A DNA stretch of 64,000 nucleotides from JANRJY01 sp033763735 (GTDB lineage Bacteria; Bacteroidota; Bacteroidia; Cytophagales; UBA9547). The notes under the pieces were generated by a model. It was not told the origin of the DNA and did no database searches. It was given only the letters and a program-made list of their open reading frames with translations. Position 1 is the first letter of the stretch. Every line of letters begins with the position of its first letter. The DNA lies in contig JANRJY010000106.1 in NCBI GenBank assembly GCA_033763735.1, positions 11,263 through 75,262 on the forward strand, in the 5' to 3' direction. The position numbers were made by a program, and so were the translations under genes. Positions 56,031-64,000 of this stretch are shown piece by piece.

Positions 56031-57299
56031 ATGAAAATTAGCTTGGTTACATACGGTTCGAGAGGTGACGTAGAACCTTTTATAGCTTTGGGGATTGGAT
56101 TTTTGAAAAAGGGGCATGAAGTTACTTTGGCAGCTCCTTTTCAGTTTGCTGCATATATCGAAAGCCACGGCATCAAAGCAATTCCACTGGCAGGTGATGT
56201 TAAAGCTATATTGCATTCGGACAAAGGAAAAGAATTGTTGTCGCAAACAAACTCGCTCAAGGTGATCAAAATGATTAGCGATCAATTATACGATTTGCGG
56301 CACGACCTTTGGAAAGGATTGAAAACAGCAGCCGAAGGAGCCGACATTGTAGTGGTGAGTACCATTATATTGCACCACATGGCTACTTTGGCTCAAAAAT
56401 ATAACTTACCTGTAGTGGCAATTCAATTGAATCCACCAATTGTTCCCACCGGAAAGTTTCCGTTTATGGACATCTTTAGTTTCAATTTGAAATTTCCATT
56501 TTTGAATTATCTAACTTATCATTTATTGCTCAAATTTGCATGGGCACATGTATTACCCGAAATAACCGAACACAGAGCCACCTTACAACTCCCCCCTATT
56601 TCAACATCTTATATTAAGTATTACGAAATTGAAAAAGTCCCATTTATCCATACCATCAGCCCAAGCGTAATTCCGAGGCCCACTGACTGGGAAGCGCAGC
56701 ATATCATGTCAGGATACTTATTTAAAGAAGAAATTAATAATAACATTTCCTCAGATGTAGAAAACTGGCTTTTGAAAGGAGATCCACCTGTATATTTTGG
56801 ATTTGGCAGCATGCCCATCCCCAATCCTCAAGAAGCTATTGATATGATTCAAGAATTAGTTGCAACTTTGAGAATCAGGGCAATTGTTGTTGCAGGTTTT
56901 ACAAATTTAAAACCATTTGAAAACGAACATGTTAAGATTATTTCTGAGGCAAATCATGTCTGGCTCTTTCCCAAATGTAGTTGCATTGTACATCATGGGG
57001 GCGCAGGCACTTCTGCAGCCACTTTCAGATCAGGCAAACCTTCGGTTGTTTGTTCTTTTTTTGGAGATCAACCCACCTGGGGCCGATTAGCAACTCAAAT
57101 GGGCACCGGAGTTCATCTTTCTTTTCACAAATTGACTGCAAAAAAGCTGGGTAAAGCCGTTCAAAGAGTAACTAAACCATCTTATATAAAAAATGCAGCT
57201 ATTCTGAGTGAGAAAATCAATCGTGAAAATGGTGTTGAAACTGCCATTGCCCACATTGAGAAATATTATCAACAAAAATCATCCTTAAAAAATCGTTAA
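56031..57299 (+). CDS. GT1-family glycosyltransferase (UGT-like)
   Basis: A protein of 422 residues with a GT-B fold. The N-terminus MKISLVTYGSRGDVEPFIAL is typical of sterol/macrolide-type UDP-glycosyltransferases. The C-terminal nucleotide-sugar site is VHHGGAGTSAATFRSGKPSV and then FFGDQPTWG. It transfers a sugar to a lipophilic acceptor, perhaps a lipid or natural product. It precedes a BrkB-like membrane protein and a patatin on the same strand, though with a 92-base gap. Confidence 0.92.
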   Translation: MKISLVTYGSRGDVEPFIALGIGFLKKGHEVTLAAPFQFAAYIESHGIKAIPLAGDVKAILHSDKGKELLSQTNSLKVIKMISDQLYDLRHDLWKGLKTAAEGADIVVVSTIILHHMATLAQKYNLPVVAIQLNPPIVPTGKFPFMDIFSFNLKFPFLNYLTYHLLLKFAWAHVLPEITEHRATLQLPPISTSYIKYYEIEKVPFIHTISPSVIPRPTDWEAQHIMSGYLFKEEINNNISSDVENWLLKGDPPVYFGFGSMPIPNPQEAIDMIQELVATLRIRAIVVAGFTNLKPFENEHVKIISEANHVWLFPKCSCIVHHGGAGTSAATFRSGKPSVVCSFFGDQPTWGRLATQMGTGVHLSFHKLTAKKLGKAVQRVTKPSYIKNAAILSEKINRENGVETAIAHIEKYYQQKSSLKNR

Positions 57300-57391
57300 A
57301 GCTTGAAGACGCCATCCGATTTATCTGTTTACAAATCCTACCAAAACGATTAGGATAATTTTTCAATAACTTTTCGTATTATTGACTTGAT

Positions 57392-58378
57392 TTGAAACAA
57401 TTTATATCCATCATCATTACTTTTGGTCATAGTCAGTATATTCAATTGGTTGCATGGATCAGATTCAAATTGCATGAAATCCGATTCACCAAGCATCAAT
57501 TAAGTTTGCTTGAAGTCGTTGACGAATTTTTTGCTGAACTCAAAAATGATGAAGTCATAAGCAAAGCGCAATCCATGGCATTTAATTTCTTATTGGCATT
57601 GTTTCCGGGCATGCTTTTCTTTCTCAATTTATTGCCAATCATCCCAATACCTAACTTGACCAACGAAATACTTTTATTTTTGGAACAAACTTTACCAGGT
57701 CCTATATATGTATTATTCCACGATTCCATTATTGACATTCTCAAAAAGCCACGCACAGGACTGCTTTCTTTTGGGTTATTTTTTGCCTTGTTAGCTTCTA
57801 TGAATGGGGTACTGTCGCTGATGGTAGCGTTTAATAATTGTTACAACAATGCCGTTGAGAAAAGAGGATTTTTCCAATTACGGATGGTTGCACTCCTTAT
57901 AACATTGTTGTTGGTTGCCGTTTTAATTTTGGCCATTGTTATTATGAGTGTAGGCGAATCACTCATTATACTGGTACAACAAACACCTGATATGCAACCA
58001 TTTATTATCCAATTGATAAAATCATTCCGATTTATCATTCTAACGGCTGTGTTCTTTACTGCTATTTCGATTATTTATTTTATAGCTCCCTCCATCAAAG
58101 TGCGTTGGCATTTTTTCTCACATGGAGCTATCATTGCTTCATTGCTTTGTGTTACAGTTTCGGTTATCTTTTCCTATTATATCGAAAATTTTTCCTCTTA
58201 TAATCAGTTGTATGGTTCAATTGGTACTTTTTTGGGGTTAATGTTGTGGTTCTACTTAACCAGCCTGGTACTTTTAATAGGATTTGAAATAAATGCAAGT
58301 ATTGATACTATCAGGAACAAAGGGCAGCTAAAACATGTCCGAAAGATTAAGTTTCATATGTCGAAGCCACAAAAATGA
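57392..58378 (+). CDS. YihY/BrkB-family membrane protein
   Basis: A protein of 328 residues from a TTG start, chosen because no in-frame ATG precedes the conserved N-terminal helix. SKAQSMAFNFLLALFPGMLF and the late YGSIGTFLGLMLWFYLTSLV are signatures of the YihY/BrkB family (formerly mis-called RNase BN). About six transmembrane helices are present. Function is unresolved; a transporter or flippase role has been suggested for the family. Its stop overlaps the patatin start (ATGA). Confidence 0.9.
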   Translation: MKQFISIIITFGHSQYIQLVAWIRFKLHEIRFTKHQLSLLEVVDEFFAELKNDEVISKAQSMAFNFLLALFPGMLFFLNLLPIIPIPNLTNEILLFLEQTLPGPIYVLFHDSIIDILKKPRTGLLSFGLFFALLASMNGVLSLMVAFNNCYNNAVEKRGFFQLRMVALLITLLLVAVLILAIVIMSVGESLIILVQQTPDMQPFIIQLIKSFRFIILTAVFFTAISIIYFIAPSIKVRWHFFSHGAIIASLLCVTVSVIFSYYIENFSSYNQLYGSIGTFLGLMLWFYLTSLVLLIGFEINASIDTIRNKGQLKHVRKIKFHMSKPQK

Positions 58379-59160
58379 AAACAAAAATCGGGATTGCTTT
58401 ATCTGGAGGAGGGGCCAGAGGAATCGCTCATTTGGGTATCTTAAAAGCCCTAGAAGAGTTTGGGATAAAACCTAATATCATTTCAGGTACTAGTGCAGGA
58501 GCAATTGTTGGGGCATTTTATGCAGGAGGTTATACTTATGACGAAATGATTCAAATTGTAGATCAAGGTCACTTCTTCAATTTCACCGATATTTTTATTA
58601 GCAAACCCGGTTTGTTTTCTATGAAAGGATTTGAGGAAATATATTCGAAATACTTTCCGGGAAATTCATTTAAAAAACTTAAAATCCCTCTTTTTATCAC
58701 CGCCACCGATATTTTGAAAGGTGAACTTAAATACCTTTCATCAGGAAATCTTTCACGATCTTTGATGGCTTCATCATGTATTCCATTTGTTTTTGAACCG
58801 GTGAGTTATAATAATACGTTTTATATAGATGGTGGGGTGTTAAATAATTTCCCGATTGAACCATTAGTTAAGGATTGTGATATTGTAATTGGCGTGTATG
58901 TCAATTCAATTAAAAAAGAAAAATCACAAATTCAAATCAGTAGTATTATAGACCGTAGTTTTCATTTGGCAATCAGTAACTCAGTTAATTCTAAAGTAAA
59001 TAGCTGCGATTTGTTTATTTCACCCCCTGATATGAGTCAATTTGGGGTTTTTGAACTTGAAAAGTCAAAAGAAATATTTGAATATGGCTATCAGCATTGC
59101 CTTAGTCTAAGGACTCAAATCGAAAAAATGAAGAAAAAACACAACATTTCGTTGAATTAA
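58375..59160 (+). CDS. Patatin-like phospholipase
   Basis: A protein of 261 residues. The oxyanion loop is GGGARG (residues 11-16). The nucleophile is Ser40 in GTSAG, and the catalytic Asp152 lies in DGGVLNNFP. There is no signal peptide, so it is RssA-like and cytoplasmic. It hydrolyses acyl esters of lipids. It is translationally coupled to the BrkB-like gene by a 4-base overlap, so both probably act on membrane lipids. Confidence 0.93.
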   Translation: MKTKIGIALSGGGARGIAHLGILKALEEFGIKPNIISGTSAGAIVGAFYAGGYTYDEMIQIVDQGHFFNFTDIFISKPGLFSMKGFEEIYSKYFPGNSFKKLKIPLFITATDILKGELKYLSSGNLSRSLMASSCIPFVFEPVSYNNTFYIDGGVLNNFPIEPLVKDCDIVIGVYVNSIKKEKSQIQISSIIDRSFHLAISNSVNSKVNSCDLFISPPDMSQFGVFELEKSKEIFEYGYQHCLSLRTQIEKMKKKHNISLN

Positions 59161-59237
59161 CATTGTAAAAAACTTATTTATAATTACATATTTCATTGAA
59201 TTCGTAACTAGTTTTATTATTACCATTCATATAATAC

Positions 59238-59245
59238 TATTTTTG
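59238..59245 (+). promoter_or_regulatory. -7 box TATTTTTG upstream of the OmpA-family lipoprotein gene
   Basis: An exact TAnnTTTG match 62 bases before the ATG at 59308. The -33 element is not clear. Confidence 0.35.
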
Positions 59246-59307
59246 TATTTCATTTCGTTTAAGCTTAAAGACCTAAATTCTTTTTCATTCATATAACATT
59301 CAATCAA

Positions 59308-60170
59308 ATGTTCAAAATTCATATCATTTCCACTATTCTAATGCTATCTGTGCTTGTTTCTTGTGTTACCAAAAAAAAATATAGCACTCTGGAAGAACAA
59401 AATAAAGCCATGCAAAATGACTTGGGAATTAATAAGTTAAAGTTAAACAAGTGTGAAATAGAACGTGCAGAAGCTTTGGCAAAACTAAAAGTATTGGAAG
59501 ATCAAGTAGCTTATTTTAAGCAAACAATCAAGATTTGATTAATAACGTAGGCAACTTAACCACACTTACAAGTAAAGGAGCCGAAAATCTGGAAAAATCA
59601 TTAGAAAGCATTAAAGAAAAGGACACCCGCATACAACGCCTGCAGGACGCACTTACAAAAAAAGATTCCGTTACACTTGCTATTGTTACCAGCCTTAAAG
59701 GTGCTTTGGGAAATATGAATGATACAGATATTGAAATAAATGTGGAAAAAGGTGTTGTTTTTATTTCAATTGCTGACAAATTGCTTTTCAAAAGTGGCAG
59801 TTATGAAGTTTCTGAAAAAGCTAAAAATGTGTTGAGTAAAGTGGCTACCGTAGTTAACAACAAACCCGATTTTGAAGTGATGGTGGAAGGTCACACCGAT
59901 AACGTTCCGGTTATTAAAACCAAAGACTTAGTTGATAACTGGGATTTGGTTGTGAAAAGAGCCACCTCTATAGTTCGCATTTTACAAACTGATTTCAACA
60001 TTGCTCCTGAACGAATTATTGCAGCCGGCAGAAGCCAATTTGTTCCACTTACAGCCAACGATTCAGACGAAGGACGCTCACGTAACCGCAGAACCCGCAT
60101 ATTGGTGCTTCCTAAACTTGACCAATTCTACAAAATGGTTGAAGAAGGTATGAAAGAGGCGAAGAAGTAG
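59308..60170 (+). pseudogene. OmpA-family lipoprotein gene split by a single-base frameshift
   Basis: The first frame (59308-59538) has a lipobox LVSC (Cys19) and a coiled coil (LEEQNKAMQNDLGINK ... AKLKVLEDQVAYFKQT), then stops after IKI. The second frame (59535-60170) resumes as LINNVGNLTTLTSKGAENLE, continues the coiled coil and ends in an OmpA peptidoglycan-binding domain (LLFKSGSYEVSEKA, VEGHTDNVPV, RSRNRRTRILVLP). Inserting one A at acaatcaag near 59525 (giving acaaatcaag) restores TNQDLINNVG and one ~287-residue protein that anchors the outer membrane to peptidoglycan. Either a real recent mutation or a sequencing indel. Confidence 0.8.
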
Positions 60171-60340
60171 TTAATAATGAAAAGCTAATAATTATTAATT
60201 TCTATTTGAGCTTCATTTAGAAGTTTGTACGACAATAAAATTTTAATACAATTTTCAAGATATTCTGACAAATATTGGGTTAACTACGTGGTGGGAAGAC
60301 AAAAATGCAGGGTAGCGTTGAATTTGAGGGGGGAAGCATA

Positions 60341-60384
60341 TTTTTGTCTTGACTTTTTTGCAATATTTTGGGTCAAGACAAAAA
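60341..60384. repeat. Perfect 13-bp inverted repeat in the 60171-60485 gap
   Basis: TTTTTGTCTTGAC (60341-60353) pairs with GTCAAGACAAAAA (60372-60384) across 18 bases, between two convergent genes. The T-run is on the 5' side of the hairpin, so it is not a standard terminator. A frame through this region (60225-60461) would give 78 residues containing RGEAYFCLDFF; I do not accept it as a gene. Nothing else is recognisable in this 315-base gap. Confidence 0.6.
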
Positions 60385-60485
60385 GTGGAAATTATTTTTC
60401 TAAAAAATGTTATAAAAATGGACAAGGTTTAATTTGTAATATTTTTTCTTCGATTAATTAATACCGTAGAAGGAACCTAATTGCA

Positions 60486-63176
60486 TTACTTTTTTGCCTC
60501 AACAACCATCTTCAAAGGTTTAGCCTTTTGGTTGTTAAAGTACAATCTTTTCACAATCAGCATATTGTGCTTTTCAATACCGCCATTTTTATAAACAAAA
60601 TATAGATCGTGTTTGCCGCTTACATTATTCAAATTCAAACTTGCTATATGCCAATCATCCCAATTCGATGACAATTGCAAATTTCCTGAAGCCACCAATT
60701 TGCCTTTGGCACTGTCCAAATGAAGTTCAATTGTGCTTTTTTCTAACTTAGAAGTATATTGTACATTAATATTGGAGATATCTGTCAAATCCAAATTCTT
60801 AAACCCAAAATAGGTATTTGGCGACCTTGCTTCTACTATTCCATTGCTTCCCCACAAATGCAATTGGTTTTTAAAATCAGCTTCATCGGGTTTTACCACA
60901 GGATTTCGAAGCTTCAATTGACCATATCCGGTTAGCTTTCCTATGCCTTTATCAGTATAACTGGCAGTGAAGAAATATTTCCCTTTCCCTTCATTCGTTA
61001 AATGTTCTTTAAAAGTCAATACGCCTTCTGATTGGAGGATGTCGCTTGGTTTTTTATCGCCAATTACTGACAATATATATCGTACCATTTCTTTTCCATC
61101 CGACAAAGGTACTTGAGGGTGTGCACTCATTGCATGATTGCCCCAGCTTCCTGCTCCCCCTTTAATTACTTTAGCTGCCAATTTATCGACCGCGCCTTTA
61201 TCATTTTTATACCTGATGGCAATATCATAAAAACTTGGACCTACCGACTTATCTTTCATTTGATGGCAAGCCTTACAATCACTTTTATTAATTAAAGGGT
61301 GATTTATTTGGTTATCATCCTTTTTTTGCACCTGATGCCCAAGTAATCCGGCCATATCTTCTCCTTCATTTAAGTATTTGAATGATAGTACCAATTGAGA
61401 ATTCTTGATTTTCCCATCTTCCCTATCTTCAGCAATAACTTTATATGGCAACGGCACGCCATCCCAATAAAAAGATTGATTTCCTTCTGTTAGAATATCA
61501 ATTTTGGGTAATCGATTTCCAACCACAATCTTAGTCGTAACGGTGGATGATTTTCCTTTTGGGTCTGTTACAGTTAAAGTAGGATAATATATGCCTGGAT
61601 TGATAAAGGTAAAAGTTGGATTTGCCTCCCTCGATTGCACGTCTCCTTCGGTAAATCTCCATTCGTATCTAAGTTTGTCATTATCAGGGTCTTTAGTGCC
61701 TTTACTTGAAAAATAAACCTTAAATTGATTAGGTCCTACCGAATCATTTATTGAAATTGAAGCTATAGGTGTACGATTACCTCTATCATAAATGATTCTT
61801 GAAAATTTGGTAGTGTTATCAAATCCCCACCATTTATAGCCATATTCAAGCACGTACATGGAACCATCCGGTCCAAATTCAACGTCCATAGGGTGTGCAA
61901 ACCAAAGGTGTTTAAAATGATTTTCAATAGTATCCAAGTCACCATTGGGCTTGGTCCTTATGGCTAATATCCAATCGCGCATCCAATCGTACCCAAAAAA
62001 CACTTTATCCATTGCCTTTGGAAACTTAACTTGAGTTTCCGGATACATATCGTAGTGATATACAGGCCCAGCCATTGCCGAACGACCTCCCTCTCCTACT
62101 ATTGGAAATTCTTTTGAAGGCACATAAGGATAATAAATAAATGCCTTTTGCGCAGGAGGCAATGTTTTGGTTCCTGTATTATTTACTGAATTATTTACCG
62201 GATGCATTGGGTCTTGTTTCGGACCTATTTTGTTTGTGGCAAAGTCATACATGGCATAAGGCTTATTGTCAGCTATAAAATAAGGCCATCCAAAGTTGCC
62301 TGCCTTACGCGCTTGGTTAATTTCATCATACCCTCTCGGTCCTAGTTCCGAATCTTCACCGGCATCTGGACCTATTTCACCCCAATACAACCAACTTGTT
62401 TTCTGATCCACGCTAATTCTAAAAGGGTTACGGTCACCCATTATATATATTTCGGGTCTGCCTTGTGAACCGTCTTTAGGAAACAAATTACCCTCCGGAA
62501 TGGTATAAGTGCCATCTTTTTGAGGCGTAATTCTCAAAATTTTTCCTCTCAAATCATTAGAATTAGCAGCCGTTCTTTGATCATCCCTACTCACACTGCC
62601 GGGGCGTTCGTCTAAAGGAGCATAACCTCCATTGGCTTGGAATGGCGTGGTATTATCTCCAACCGATAAAAACAAATTGCCTTTGCTATCAAAAGCCAAT
62701 GAACCACCTGTATGGCAACAATCCTCACGTTGGCTAGGAATCCGCAGCATTATTTTCTCTGAACTTTTCAAAATACTATCTCCATCAAATTTGAATCTTG
62801 ACAGTCGGTACTCTGCAACGTCCCCTAATGGAGAATAAAACATATATACCCAACCATTTTCAATAAAATTCGGGTCAAGAGTGATTCCAACCAAACCATC
62901 TTCAAATCCGGTATGTACCGGAATAGAACCTACTTGTTCAATATCATTTGTTTTGGGATTATAAAGTTCTATTTTGCCATGCCTTTGGATAAAAAACACC
63001 CTATTGTCTTTACTTATTGCAAGTTCATAAGGCTCTTCCAAACCTTCAGCAATGGTTATTTTAGTAAAACGATTGTCTTCGATAAGTTCTGCTTTTTGTT
63101 TTTCAGAATGGTTTGTACATGCAATAACCAAAAAAAATAAGCAGAACAAACTATTTATAGATTTTAATACTTTCAT
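60486..63176 (-). CDS. Lipoprotein fusing PQQ-type sugar dehydrogenase, PKD domain, cytochrome c and carbohydrate-binding-like domain
   Basis: A protein of 896 residues with a lipobox VIAC (Cys20). Order: glucose/sorbosone dehydrogenase-like propeller (~35-455; GLVGITLDPNFIENGWVYMF, DCCHTGGSLAFDSKGNLFLS, SNDLRGKILRITPQKDGTYT, GDRNPFRISVD), PKD-like domain (~460-560), cytochrome c with haem motif Cys634-Lys-Ala-Cys637-His638 (also VGPSFYDIA), and a C-terminal carbohydrate-binding-like sandwich (~720-890). It is a clear paralogue of the 44850 protein but lacks that protein's last ~140-residue sandwich and has no cluster of sugar genes beside it. It begins 49 bases after the tRNA-Ala terminator. 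Confidence 0.86.
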   Translation of the reverse strand: MKVLKSINSLFCLFFLVIACTNHSEKQKAELIEDNRFTKITIAEGLEEPYELAISKDNRVFFIQRHGKIELYNPKTNDIEQVGSIPVHTGFEDGLVGITLDPNFIENGWVYMFYSPLGDVAEYRLSRFKFDGDSILKSSEKIMLRIPSQREDCCHTGGSLAFDSKGNLFLSVGDNTTPFQANGGYAPLDERPGSVSRDDQRTAANSNDLRGKILRITPQKDGTYTIPEGNLFPKDGSQGRPEIYIMGDRNPFRISVDQKTSWLYWGEIGPDAGEDSELGPRGYDEINQARKAGNFGWPYFIADNKPYAMYDFATNKIGPKQDPMHPVNNSVNNTGTKTLPPAQKAFIYYPYVPSKEFPIVGEGGRSAMAGPVYHYDMYPETQVKFPKAMDKVFFGYDWMRDWILAIRTKPNGDLDTIENHFKHLWFAHPMDVEFGPDGSMYVLEYGYKWWGFDNTTKFSRIIYDRGNRTPIASISINDSVGPNQFKVYFSSKGTKDPDNDKLRYEWRFTEGDVQSREANPTFTFINPGIYYPTLTVTDPKGKSSTVTTKIVVGNRLPKIDILTEGNQSFYWDGVPLPYKVIAEDREDGKIKNSQLVLSFKYLNEGEDMAGLLGHQVQKKDDNQINHPLINKSDCKACHQMKDKSVGPSFYDIAIRYKNDKGAVDKLAAKVIKGGAGSWGNHAMSAHPQVPLSDGKEMVRYILSVIGDKKPSDILQSEGVLTFKEHLTNEGKGKYFFTASYTDKGIGKLTGYGQLKLRNPVVKPDEADFKNQLHLWGSNGIVEARSPNTYFGFKNLDLTDISNINVQYTSKLEKSTIELHLDSAKGKLVASGNLQLSSNWDDWHIASLNLNNVSGKHDLYFVYKNGGIEKHNMLIVKRLYFNNQKAKPLKMVVEAKK

Positions 63177-63224
63177 ATAGATTTGAAGTAGATGCTTTTA
63201 TGAAGATAATAAAAGTAATTAAAC

Positions 63225-63251
63225 AAAAAAAGCCTCCTTTCGGAAGCCTTT
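63225..63251 (-). terminator. Rho-independent terminator after tRNA-Ala
   Basis: On the minus strand AAAGGCTTCC-GAAA-GGAGGCTTT forms a ~9-bp stem (one bulged G, one G-U pair) with a GAAA tetraloop, followed by a run of T. It lies directly after the CCA end of tRNA-Ala and would end the 16S/tRNA transcript there. Confidence 0.8.
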
Positions 63252-63328
63252 TGGTGGAGGTGAACGGAGTCGAACCGATGACCCCCTGCTTGCAAAGCAG
63301 GTGCTCTAGCCAGCTGAGCTACACCCCC
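63252..63328 (-). tRNA. tRNA-Ala (anticodon TGC)
   Basis: A 77-base cloverleaf with CCA encoded. The acceptor GGGGGTG pairs with CACCTCC (one G-U). The anticodon arm is CCTGC-TTTGCAA-GCAGG, giving TGC. The T-arm CGGTTCGACTCCG is intact. It is the usual second tRNA of Bacteroidota 16S-23S spacers. Confidence 0.96.
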
Positions 63329-63357
63329 AATATTTTAACTCTATTTCTTTTTAAGAT

Positions 63358-63420
63358 GTCGAACTGCTGTGACACTCCCGTTCGTAAACGGGATGATCTA
63401 GCCAGCTGAGCTACACCCCC
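63358..63420 (-). pseudogene. tRNA-like remnant, copy A
   Basis: It has the acceptor 5' strand, D-arm (GTAGCTCAGCTGGCTAGATC) and an anticodon-like hairpin CCCGT-TTACGA-ACGGG whose loop is six rather than seven bases. The T-stem and the 3' acceptor strand do not pair, so it cannot make a normal tRNA. Confidence 0.75.
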
Positions 63421-63449
63421 AATATTTTAACTCTATTTCTTTTTAAGAT

Positions 63450-63512
63450 GTCGAACCGCTGTGACACTCCCGTTCGTAAACGGGATGATCTAGCCAGCTG
63501 AGCTACACCCCC
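63450..63512 (-). pseudogene. tRNA-like remnant, copy B
   Basis: Essentially identical to copy A, 92 bases away, differing by one base in the T-loop side (GCGGTTCGA instead of GCAGTTCGA). It has the same missing T-stem and acceptor partner. Confidence 0.75.
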
Positions 63513-63544
63513 AATATTTTACATTTATTTATTTTCTTCCCCTT

Positions 63545-63612
63545 CTCTAGTCCAACCGATTTGACACTCCTGTCCTAAAACGGGATGCTCTATCCAGATG
63601 AGCTACACCCCC
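63545..63612 (-). pseudogene. tRNA-like remnant, copy C (most diverged)
   Basis: It starts GGGGGTGTAGCTCATCTGGA with D-arm continuation TAGAGCATCCCG, then a weak anticodon-like arm around GTTTTAGGACAGG and GGTTGGAC. No 3' acceptor partner for GGGGGTG follows. It may be the ancestor of copies A and B, whose 5' halves match tRNA-Ala better. Confidence 0.65.
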
Positions 63613-63698
63613 AATATTCTAAATTCCAATATTCTAAATTCTAAATTCCAAATTGTAATTATTAGGGTTTAGAAATTCGAGCTTAGGATTTAAACAAG

Positions 63699-63772
63699 TG
63701 GGTCTGCGTGGACTCGAACCACGGACCTCTACATTATCAGTGTAGCGCTCTAACCACCTGAGCTACAAACCC
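63699..63772 (-). tRNA. tRNA-Ile (anticodon GAT)
   Basis: A 74-base cloverleaf: acceptor GGGTTTG/CAGACCC, D-arm GCTCAGGTGGTTAGAGC, anticodon arm CTACA-CTGATAA-TGTAG (GAT) and T-arm CGTGGTTCGAGTCCACG. CCA is not encoded. It lies in the normal position after 16S rRNA. Confidence 0.96.
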
Positions 63773-63940
63773 TTATCACAAAAAAAGCCGTAACAAGAGA
63801 AACATGTAACTGCACGTTTCTGATCTCTACGACTTTAATAATAATTGAATAAATTAAATAAAAAAGAAAGAGTAGCACAACAAACAAAAAGAAAAAAGGA
63901 TAAGGATAAGAGGGAGTAGTAATCCAGAGGTAATCTCTAG

Positions 63941-64000
<60 letters not shown>

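Larger units (their letters stand above)
63311..63512. repeat. 92-bp tandem repeat derived from the tRNA-Ala region
   Basis: The segment beginning cagctgagctacaccccc recurs at 63311, 63403 and 63495, exactly 92 bases apart. The first two full units are nearly identical (gaactgctg versus gaaccgctg). Each unit carries a 5' tRNA half, then an aatattttaactctatttct spacer. A more diverged fourth copy starts at 63595. Confidence 0.9.

Noticed and set aside
60341..60384. 13-bp hairpin as a bidirectional terminator
   Set aside because: The T-run is inside the 5' arm and no T-run follows the 3' arm on either strand.
60225..60461. 78-codon ORF containing RGEAYFCLDFF
   Set aside because: It spans a perfect inverted repeat, has odd composition and no domain; more likely repeat DNA than a gene.
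63200..63409. 69-codon ORF over tRNA-Ala
   Set aside because: It lies across a certain tRNA gene and its terminator on the opposite strand.
63330..63620. tRNA-derived direct repeats as attachment sites of an integrated element
   Set aside because: The copies are only 92-100 bases apart, no integrase or cargo lies between them, and the unit is part of the rRNA spacer.

Overview
The window comes from a low-GC member of the Bacteroidota. The evidence is: type IX secretion system (T9SS) sorting domains of both kinds, a PorP/SprF protein, TAnnTTTG-type -7 promoter boxes, many TTG starts, a long IspG with the extra central domain, and a 16S 3' end reading GGAACACCTCC on the minus strand. Too little 16S is present to name the genus.

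Layout. Bases 1-6967 hold a tightly overlapping T9SS surface module: a giant secreted protein with a type B sorting domain, a PorP/SprF protein, and a PD40/PKD/OmpA protein. An unrecognised exported protein and an orphan propeller-type histidine kinase follow (7011-11130), then a small coiled-coil membrane gene that looks frameshifted. Bases 11750-17535 encode an O-antigen-ligase-like protein and a T9SS-exported subtilisin. Bases 17577-30024 are mostly housekeeping (ung, a SixA-like phosphatase, topA, a desaturase, pckA, a D-2-hydroxyacid dehydrogenase, mgtE, pyrG), with a LexA/CI-like regulator, a retropepsin-like protease and the wreck of a higA antitoxin among them. Bases 30150-36730 carry a MntA/HepT toxin-antitoxin pair, a tiny membrane protein and a complete RND efflux operon. 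Bases 36877-43860 hold an ATPase remnant, a KirBac channel, ispG, pyrE, a Nudix hydrolase and tex.

Bases 43875-49996 form a sugar-oxidation cluster. An AraC regulator is divergent from a lipoprotein that fuses a PQQ-type sugar dehydrogenase, a PKD domain and cytochrome c; an FG-GAP protein and a sugar epimerase-like TIM barrel follow. A paralogue of the fused dehydrogenase lies at 60486-63176. Between them are a MazF-like toxin pair, a GC-richer luciferase-like oxidoreductase, a BLUF blue-light sensor, REP-like repeats, a seven-bladed T9SS cargo protein, a glycosyltransferase, a BrkB-like protein, a patatin and a frameshifted OmpA lipoprotein.

The right end is the most unusual part. On the minus strand it reads 16S rRNA (3' end only), tRNA-Ile, three decayed tRNA-like copies, tRNA-Ala and an apparent terminator, then directly a protein gene. 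No 23S rRNA follows, so this looks like a split (unlinked) rRNA operon with a tandemly duplicated tRNA spacer. Other points of interest are a 12-bp-arm palindrome touching the start of a probably self-cleaving repressor, 21-bp-phased AraC-type sites, an orphan promoter/operator in front of a deleted ATPase gene, GTACC hairpins upstream of tex, and low-complexity repeats that begin at stop codons.
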